Part shown: piece by piece, positions 8,901 to 14,428 of the stretch
Layout: each line of letters starts with the position of its first letter
How positions within the stretch are numbered: position 1 is the stretch's first letter
Origin: Hamiltosporidium magnivora
Lineage: Eukaryota; Microsporidia; Dubosqiidae
Assembly: GCA_004325065.1 (NCBI GenBank)
Contig: PITI01000326.1
Location: 1-14,428 of the forward strand
Length of the DNA: 14,428 nucleotides
Reading direction: 5' to 3'
The notes under the pieces: generated by a model
The model's database searches: none
Told to the model about the DNA's origin: nothing
The model's input: only the letters and a program-made list of their open reading frames with translations
Translations under genes and position numbers: made by a program

Positions 8901-9546
8901 ATATAATCATTATATTATTTCACTTAGGTTGATTTTTTTTAATATACTTTCAGGAATCAAGAACTTTGAGTGCAATAAAAACTTTTATATTGTAATAAGC
9001 AGCTTAATATATTTTTATGATATAGGGGGTATTAGGAAATTACCTCTTAAAAGAATAATTTATTATATTCAATTGAATATTCTTTTAAACCGCGTTTTTT
9101 TAAATAATTTTGATAAGAAAGAGGTCGAAAAAGCCATAGAGTTTTATGAATCCGAGCTTTCTAACGAATCAGGTTCGCAAACTTCATATACTGAAATTTG
9201 TTTTAAAAAATTCTTTAAGGGTTTACAAGATATAGATTTGCTTCGAAAATACACTGAAATTTGTATGTCAAGCATTATACAATCAAATTTATATAATACA
9301 GTAATTGATAAAATCCTATTTAAAAAACTCGATGCTATTTTTACAAAATATGTTAACAAAAAAACTTATACCAATACAAAATTGGAATATTTGAAGGATT
9401 TGTTTGTATGTGAAACCATCATGACTCGTATTCATTCCAGAATAATTTATGAGGACATTAAGTTGAAGAAAAGTTTTTATAACTCCTCTATAAGCAATTT
9501 CATAGAAAAATTAGATGATACTCTGAGGCGTTTACATGATAAATAA
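8875..9546 (+). CDS. C-terminal part of the frame-split unrecognised protein
   Basis: This frame is open from 8875 to the TAA at 9544-9546 but begins at a TTG. Its first ATG lies about 130 codons in, so it cannot be a sensible independent gene. It overlaps the end of the preceding frame by 26 nt. Removing one T from the run at 8892-8898 joins the two as ...NQFFEYNHYI. The sequence is helical throughout, with alternating hydrophobic (NFYIVISSLIYFYDIGG) and charged segments, and ends LRRLHDK. No catalytic motif or family is visible. Composition and style match the upstream part, supporting one gene. Confidence 0.65.
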   Translation: MDLKISFFEYNHYIISLRLIFFNILSGIKNFECNKNFYIVISSLIYFYDIGGIRKLPLKRIIYYIQLNILLNRVFLNNFDKKEVEKAIEFYESELSNESGSQTSYTEICFKKFFKGLQDIDLLRKYTEICMSSIIQSNLYNTVIDKILFKKLDAIFTKYVNKKTYTNTKLEYLKDLFVCETIMTRIHSRIIYEDIKLKKSFYNSSISNFIEKLDDTLRRLHDK

Positions 9547-10059
9547 ATTTATTTTACCAATATATTGTTTACCTTCTGTTTCAGCTATATTTTTCCTTAT
9601 ATTGGTGTTTTTGCAATCAAAAGTCTTTAACTTTTTGAATGCATATAATATATTTAATTTATCTACTTTTGAGTAAATAAAAAAAAAACATTTTTCTGGT
9701 TAATAATAAAAATTATATTTGATTAAAACCAATAATTATTTCAAAATACAATTAAATGTTTTATTACTGTGTATTTTGGTAAACAAGAATATAAATATAT
9801 TATTTCTTGGAGAAATCAGTATTATTAAAGTAAATGATTGCTTAATATTTTATTTGATTCATTATTGTATTAAAATCGACCGAAAAAGTCAAATATGTTA
9901 TTTTTTTCAACATTCAATAGAAAAAAATTATAAAGAAGTAAAAATTTATTTAATATTTAAATTTTACTCAAATGTATTTTTTCTAAGGTAAATTAAAAGA
10001 TTTTGTAATATTCTTTTAATAATATTTTTAGTTTTTAATTCGCAAAAAAAGAAGCTTTT
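9547..10059. other. Very AT-rich intergenic DNA
   Basis: No gene can be supported. A 91-codon open frame at 9719-9991 contains no ATG at all and is built almost only from Ile/Leu/Phe/Asn/Lys/Tyr, as expected from AT-rich spacer. An A9 run lies at 9680-9688. Confidence 0.4.
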
Positions 10060-10218
10060 TTAAATTTCATAAAAAGATTCTGATACATCTTTTTCAAATA
10101 AGGCTTTTGCCCCTTTTTGTAATTCTAATAGCTTCAATTATAAATTCTTACTTAAACTAAATTTATACATTGAAAACATATTAGAATTTATATAAATATA
10201 CATTATAATTGCCTCATG
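10060..10218 (-). pseudogene. Possible short minus-strand coding relic
   Basis: On the complement one frame runs 52 codons from 10218 to a TAA at 10060-10062, with a single internal TAA at 10138-10140. The last 25 codons read as a convincing amphipathic helix and C-terminus: LELQKGAKALFEKDVSES then FYEI. The upstream half is poorer (MYIYINSNMFSMYKF). No family is recognised. It may be the tail of a lost gene, or chance. Confidence 0.22.
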
Positions 10219-10646
10219 TTATTAATTTATAATATTTTATCTTCATTTGGTATATTCTTTACTACAAATTAAACTTTTTTAACAACAGAAATTCAATCTC
10301 TTGTTTTCTTCAAAAGTTTGTTTTAAGAGAATTGATTAGATTCAAGGAAACGAGCTTTAAACCGTTTATAAACATGTAATAAAACATAATTTTGAAGCTT
10401 CAAATTAGTAAACAACTCGGCCTATAAAAAAAGCACGTTTAGAAAAAAAACTCCTTTTAAAACAATAGAATCGGTGAAGTAAATTAGAAACCAACATTGT
10501 GTTGTGTAAGATTCGGTTTTGGGACGAGTTTAAAAATACATCTGATTAGTAGAAGCCTAAGTCGAAGAAGAAATAATAGAAATATATAAAAAACATTTTT
10601 GTTAAAAATTTATATTTTAAATGAAGAATTCTAATAACCTTAAATA
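10219..10646. other. Intergenic, composition rising towards the LINE relic
   Basis: No gene is seen. From about 10400 G+C rises, and short protein-like pieces occur, such as LCKIRFWDEFKNTSD near 10505-10548. These may be more of the decayed element that becomes readable at 10647, but I could not align them to an RT motif. Confidence 0.3.
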
Positions 10647-11880
10647 CATTTGGCACTCTTGGGTTGTCTTGAAAAGCATAAAGATACATCTACTGGAAGA
10701 GCAGCGATCCTAAGAATTGAGAACAATAATAAAACCCACCTTTAAATAATTAAAAACTTTTTTAAAAATAAAATACGGGTTGGAAGAGCAAGTCACAAAG
10801 AAGAAACTCGAAGAAGCCAGACTAGCTAATCTATATAACGAAATTAAAAACCGAAAACTACATCCAAAGGTATATAGTGCTAGAAATAACGAGCGATAAG
10901 TGTAAATACTCCTCAAGAAGGTTAAAGAAAGGAAGTGTAAGACCACGTGATTAAGAAGCGTTCTGTTATATACAGGATAGAAATGTTTTCCGGGATGCAG
11001 AAAGTATGTGTCAACACTTCAACCAGTCTAGGAAAACAGTGGATCACTTAGAAACAAAATCTGAAAAAAGGCTTGGTCATGATTATACTAGACGACATAA
11101 TGATTAAGTACAATGTATACATTTACTCTTGCCAATAAATATAAGTTTAAGTCATTAAAACAAATTAGAAGCCACTCAATTCAAGAATTTCTTAATAACG
11201 AGTATGCAGGGATAAAGTGGAAACCAGAATAAAAATTTATGTCAAGATTCGGTGTAACAGACCCGATATATATATTTTAGACAAGAGACAGAATAGTATA
11301 ACCCTCATTAAAGCAAGAATCACATTATAAGACTCTGGTCAAAAAGTTGAAAAAGAGAAGCTTAGGAAGTATGACTTATTAGCAAATGTGTTAAGTCTTA
11401 TTTATAACAGTAGTGTAGAGATAGTTCCTTATGTGATGACCTGGAACAGTATCGTGACAGAATACCATAAGACGTATGTTAAGAGACTACAAACACCTAT
11501 GAATATAGAAGCATATATAAAATCCAAAGTACTCAAGAAGACAGTCGAAACAATTTCTTTTGACGACAAAGTGGAACTTTGTCTGAGCCAAATGCCGAAG
11601 AAGGCATCATTAAGTGTTATTGAAGAAGCTGAAACGCATAAACAACCAAGAACTCCTTTAAAGCGAGTAGACAACGAGGAAGATGATGTTAAAACGGAAA
11701 ATACAAAAAATATTACACCCCTTATTTTAGATGGCAGAAACCCGGTGAAAGAACCGACAATAAATATAAACGAGGAGTCAGATTTAGCGGAGGATAACGA
11801 AATGATTAAAATAGAAGGAAGAATTATTTAAAAGAGAGAAAACTTCGTTTACTCAGAATTCTATTTAATAAAAAATGAAA
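10647..11880 (+). mobile_element. Decayed 3' part of a LINE-type retrotransposon (restriction-like endonuclease class)
   Basis: Reading across frames gives a continuous match to the C-terminal half of microsporidian-type LINE polyproteins. In order: STGRAAILRIENNNKTHL (10680-10742), YGLEEQVTKKKLEEARLANL and LHPKVYSARNNE (10774-10893), YSSRRLKKGSVRPRD (10904-10951), then FCYIQDRNVF, a zinc-knuckle remnant CQHF...VDHLETKS and RLGHDYTRRHND (to 11104), KQIRSHSIQEFLNNEYAGI (11158-11214), and the endonuclease core NRPDIYILDK (11256-11285). Frames change at about 10745, 10895, 11132 and 11212. In-frame stops lie at 10952, 11105 and 11328. Two zinc ligands are lost (Phe and Ser for Cys), and the acid expected in LIEVGI is Lys (LIKARI). 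The RT domain is not seen. Old and non-functional. Assignment to an R4/Dong-like group is from memory of the family and tentative. Confidence 0.75.
11331..11831 (+). pseudogene. Remaining open C-terminal segment of the LINE relic (copy 1)
   Basis: After the nonsense codon at 11328-11330 the endonuclease frame stays open for 166 codons to the TAA at 11829-11831. It reads VEKEKLRKYDLLANVLSL, VEIVPYVMTWNSIVTEYHK and IEAYIKSKVLKKTVE, the conserved region following the endonuclease core in these elements. An acidic tail follows, with VDNEEDDVKTENTKNI. There is no sensible start codon (the frame only gains a GTG at 11388), so this is a fragment, not a gene. Its tail and about 50 bp of 3' untranslated sequence match the minus-strand copy at the right edge of the window. 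Confidence 0.75.
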
Positions 11881-12892
11881 TAACCTTAATATTTTAACAA
11901 TGTTTTTATCTCATAAATAATGAAGTAATTTAGAGATGCTCAGCTATTAGTTTACTTGAGCAGTTATTTTTTTCAGTATTAATAATTTAATTATGTTGAA
12001 AAAGAAGAGAGTAGATTTATTGAATGAGTGTATAAAAAAAAGATTATACCAATAAACAAATCATAATATTTGTTTATAAATCGGATATGATAATTTATTT
12101 AGAAAAAACAAAATATGAACCAGTATATTTTTATATAAATATAATTTTTAGTATTTACAAACAATTTTCTCAAGAATTATTTATTTAAATTAAACTTTTT
12201 AACAAAATATATCCGGAAAAAAATCTTAAAGTCAGCGATAAGTCGTATATGGTAATTATATTTTTAAAATATTACAATTCAGGCAATAAAAGGTAAAATT
12301 AAGAGGTAAAATTGAAAAGTAAAATTAGTTTAATATTCTTCTGCAATTTTTAAAACAATATTATATAATTAAAAGTTTTTTATATTTTAATTATAATTTG
12401 TTTTAAAACTAATTTACATAGATATAAAATTTATAGACAATTTGCAATAGAAAAATATAAAAGCTGGTTTTATTTACTCTAATAGACTTAATCCTTATAC
12501 AAAATCACCTTTTTTCTACGACGATAATTATTTGTGAAATATATAGCGCAATATAGAAAAAATAGACAGAAAAAAACATAGAAATCATATTTGGGCCATA
12601 CTAATAAAATATAGATTTAGTTAACTTAATTCTTTGGATAAAAGATAATTCTTAATAGTAATAGATACTTAGGTAATTAAATCAATTTAATTGAGTACTT
12701 TACATGAAAGAAGCTTAATTTGTAAAAAATGGTTTTTAAACGTTTAATTAAGATAAAATTTGAATAAAATATTTTTTTTATAAAAATCAGAGTATAAATA
12801 TCGAAAACTTGATATCTATTTTTATAAAATTTTGAATAAAAAGGAGTCTTATCAGTACAATTTGATTGGTCAATTTCGGATATATATCCTTT
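11881..12892. other. Very AT-rich intergenic region, no gene seen
   Basis: About 1 kb of A/T-dominated DNA with no coding-like frame on either strand. Its only structured element is a short 13-bp tandem repeat at 12291-12329. The 3' end of the LINE relic bounds it on the left and the GTPase gene on the right. Confidence 0.5.
12291..12329. repeat. Three imperfect 13-bp tandem units
   Basis: The units AGGTAAAATTAAG, AGGTAAAATTGAA and AAGTAAAATTAGT lie end to end. This is a minor tandem repeat in spacer DNA; no function is suggested. Confidence 0.5.
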
Positions 12893-12937
12893 ATGGTTGC
12901 TCTTGGTATGTCGCAGATATGCAATCGGCCTTGCAAA

Positions 12938-13486
12938 ATGATAAAAAGCCTATATCAAAGACTACTAATAAAAAGAGCAAGAGTATTAGTGATAGGATTA
13001 GAACATACGGGAAAATCGAGTTTTATTCCTTTAATTTTTAACGATACATTTGAAGATAACCAGGGGCCATCTTCTGTAGAAATTAAAAGGTATGCCTTTT
13101 CTGGTATTACTTTTGTTGTATATGATATACCAGGTGGAAGAGACTCGATTGCAAAATGGGACCACTATTACAAAAAGGCAGATTTGTTAATATTTTTTGT
13201 GAATTCCGCGGCTCAGGAAGAAGAACTGGCAAAATCAAGAGATGAACTAAAAAATCTGCTGTACAGAAATATGTGGCTCAAGAAATCAATTCTTATTTTG
13301 GGAAATAAGAATGACCTCGAGGGTTCTATTTCCTGTAAAGATATTATTTTAAAACTAGATTTACTTTCGATTGTAGATAGAGAAGTAGCATGTTATTCTG
13401 TCTCAGGAAAAAAAAATATCAATACCGATTTAGTTAGAGACTGGTTGGTAGAACAAACAGGATATTTATCAAATAGAAGATATTAG
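12938..13486 (+). CDS. ARL8: ARL8-like Arf-family GTPase with altered switch II
   Basis: From the ATG at 12938 the product is 182 residues, the normal size for ARL proteins, and begins with an amphipathic helix (MIKSLYQRLLIKRAR). In-frame ATGs at 12893 and 12908 would add 15 or 10 residues. The nucleotide-binding motifs are G1 GLEHTGKS (20-27), G3 YDIPGG (62-67), W74 and Y77 of switch II, G4 NKND (123-126) and G5 SVSGK (154-158). The segment SIVDREVACYSVS just before G5 closely follows the ARL8 signature and supports ARL8 over ARF1, ARL2 or SAR1. ARL8 recruits kinesin adaptors and tethers to lysosome-like vesicles. Odd points: the Arf WD-x-GGQ motif reads YDIPGGR without a gap, so Gly replaces the catalytic Gln and Pro the first Gly, and switch I has PSSVE where PTVG is expected. 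Hydrolysis is probably impaired or relies on another mechanism. An AATAAA lies downstream near 13555. Confidence 0.75.
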   Translation: MIKSLYQRLLIKRARVLVIGLEHTGKSSFIPLIFNDTFEDNQGPSSVEIKRYAFSGITFVVYDIPGGRDSIAKWDHYYKKADLLIFFVNSAAQEEELAKSRDELKNLLYRNMWLKKSILILGNKNDLEGSISCKDIILKLDLLSIVDREVACYSVSGKKNINTDLVRDWLVEQTGYLSNRRY

Positions 13487-13851
13487 TTGGAACTCTAAAC
13501 ATAGTTTAAGATTGTTTTATATTTTTTTTATTCGTTAGATATTATAAAAATACAAATAAAAGCCTTTACGAACTATTTTTAAAAAACCAAAAAATTTCCA
13601 TAAAACCATTTAAATTAACGTTTTTCATAAATTTTTCTCTATTATACTTAGTATTTTTTAAAAATATTGAACCCTTATAATTAAAGAAAACTATATAAAT
13701 TTATAGGTTATTTTTAAAGTATACAAATACTATAGTGGCAAAGCTGGTAGAAACGAACTTTCTTTTATATTCATAAGAAAAAAAAATGCCGAAAATAAGC
13801 TTAAAATTTATTATCTTAGCATAGTTTCAAAATATTTTCGATAAGAATTTC
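13487..13851. other. AT-rich intergenic region, no gene seen
   Basis: This is the spacer between the GTPase and the minus-strand relic. No open frame or structural RNA is recognisable. The last 100 bases are slightly richer in G+C and may belong to the decayed sequence beyond. Confidence 0.4.
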
Positions 13852-14075
13852 TTATTCTTCCCTGGTCTGTTTCTCGTATATTTTTAAGTCTTTCATTGCC
13901 AAATTATTACCCACTCTGCGTGATTCTTCTATAAAAATTTAGGCTTTTTTAACCTGCATATTTCTCTTCTTGTTTTATATTTACTTCTAAGTTTTTCAGA
14001 GCTTCAGCTCGGCTCTAATATTTAGTCTGTTCTCTTCACCTATTTTTATTAAATTCTGTCTTTTTTCTCGAAGAT
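13852..14075 (-). pseudogene. Frameshifted minus-strand coding relic, coiled-coil-like
   Basis: On the complement three frames take turns: LREKRQNLIKIGEENRLNI (about 14072-14015), then AEALKNLEVNIKQEEKYAG (about 14010-13952), then IFIEESRRVGNNLAMKDL followed by KIYEKQTREE ending at a TAA in 13852-13854. Each piece is charged, helical and protein-like, with raised G+C, and the switches imply at least two indels plus several stops (TAA at 13939-13941 and 13949-13951). No family is identified with certainty. It has the same strand as the LINE tail at 14196 and lies downstream of it, so it is either a second inserted element or an unrelated dead gene. Confidence 0.4.
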
Positions 14076-14105
14076 TTTATTCTTGTCAGTGTTTTATTTG
14101 ACAGA

Positions 14106-14121
14106 AAAACCCGTGGGTTTT
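14106..14121. repeat. Perfect 7-bp inverted repeat with 2-nt loop
   Basis: AAAACCC and GGGTTTT flank GT. The G+C-bearing arms stand out in AT-rich surroundings. It lies between the coding relic and the LINE 3' end and could mark an element boundary or form a small hairpin; the two-base loop is too tight for a normal RNA stem without opening a pair. Confidence 0.35.
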
Positions 14122-14149
14122 AACTATATGCTTATTTGTTAATTTATTT

Positions 14150-14428
14150 ATTATATTTTTATTTAATAAAATTCTGGGTTAACAAATTTTTCTTTTTAAA
14201 TAATTCTTTCCACCATTTCAACCACTTCTATCTCTTCCTCCAACTCCAAATCTTCATTTGTATTAGTTGTTGGTTCCTTTGCTGTGGTTATGCCATCCAA
14301 AATAAGGGGTAAAATATTTTTTGTATTTTCCGTTTTAACATCATCTTCCTCGTTGTCTACTTGCTTTAAAGGGGGTATTGGTTGTTTATGCATCTCAGCT
14401 CCTAAGATAACACTTAATGATGCTCTCT
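14150..14428 (-). mobile_element. 3' end of a second LINE copy (C-terminal tail and 3' UTR), truncated by the window edge
   Basis: The complement is open from the window edge (14426) to the TAA at 14196-14198, beginning RASLSVILGAEMHKQP. Over the last 65 codons 42 residues match copy 1 (11634-11828) by hand count, with VDNEEDDVKTENTKNI identical. Both end RII and are followed by similar untranslated sequence: CAGAATT about 20-30 nt after the stop, then an AATAAAA stretch ending near 14155 here and 11880 in copy 1. There is no disruption in the visible part, so the copy may be better preserved, but its body lies outside. Its orientation is opposite to copy 1, so the two are tail-to-tail around the ARL8-like gene. 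Confidence 0.75.

Noticed and set aside
8929..8954. 26-nt GT...AG segment ending TACTTTCAG, intron-like 3' end
   Set aside because: It lies downstream of the TGA that must be bypassed, and its removal would break the open downstream frame.
9719..9991. 91-codon open frame
   Set aside because: It starts at TTG, contains no ATG, and consists of Ile/Leu/Phe/Lys/Asn/Tyr as expected from translated AT-rich spacer.
12832..13041. 70-codon frame starting at TTG
   Set aside because: It overlaps the GTPase start in another frame, has no family similarity, and the GTPase frame carries clear motifs.
14196..14393. Independent 65-aa gene on the minus strand
   Set aside because: The ATG at 14393 is internal to a frame that stays open to the window edge, and the sequence matches the LINE C-terminus, so it is the end of a larger ORF.

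Overview
The window looks like gene-poor, AT-rich microsporidian nuclear DNA, from a species with an expanded genome. The evidence is intronless genes of fungal/animal type with very divergent, Asn/Lys/Ile-rich proteins, roughly 17-25% G+C outside one island, a minimal-length VPS4, an ARL-type GTPase, and remnants of a LINE retrotransposon whose C-terminal region resembles elements known from microsporidia. I cannot name the species. Nothing bacterial or organellar is visible, and there is no rRNA, CRISPR array or convincing tRNA.

Layout, left to right. Positions 1-334 (minus) hold the 5' end of a GC-rich (46%) proline/serine-rich ORF that runs off the window and is probably part of a mobile element. 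Divergent from it, 96 bp away, is an 852-aa secreted-looking protein (431-2989) ending in a HAD phosphatase domain of the pyrimidine 5'-nucleotidase (SDT1/PHM8) type. After 0.7 kb of bare AT-rich DNA comes VPS4 (3717-4934), the ESCRT-III disassembly ATPase. From 4935 to 7733 there is no intact gene, but G+C is raised and protein-like broken frames suggest decayed coding DNA. Positions 7734-9546 encode one unrecognised protein of about 600 residues, split by a one-base shift at a T7 run near 8892-8898 (or by a 37-nt intron). Positions 9547-10646 are mostly bare AT-rich DNA with a small minus-strand relic.

Positions 10647-11880 hold a badly decayed 3' portion of a LINE with a restriction-like endonuclease: several frameshifts, three clear nonsense codons, a broken zinc knuckle and a lost catalytic acid. 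After 1 kb of very AT-rich DNA comes an ARL8-like small GTPase (12938-13486) whose switch II lacks the usual catalytic glutamine. The right edge (14196-14428, minus) carries the C-terminal tail of a second copy of the same LINE, tail-to-tail with the first, and 13852-14075 (minus) holds another broken coding relic.

The recognisable cellular genes fit endomembrane and nucleotide biology (ESCRT/VPS4, an ARL8-like vesicle GTPase, a possibly secreted nucleotidase-like enzyme), but nothing suggests co-transcription. The most notable points are the hydrolysis-motif change in the GTPase, the signal-peptide-bearing nucleotidase with repeats in place of its cap, the frame break in the 600-residue gene, and the paired LINE tails.
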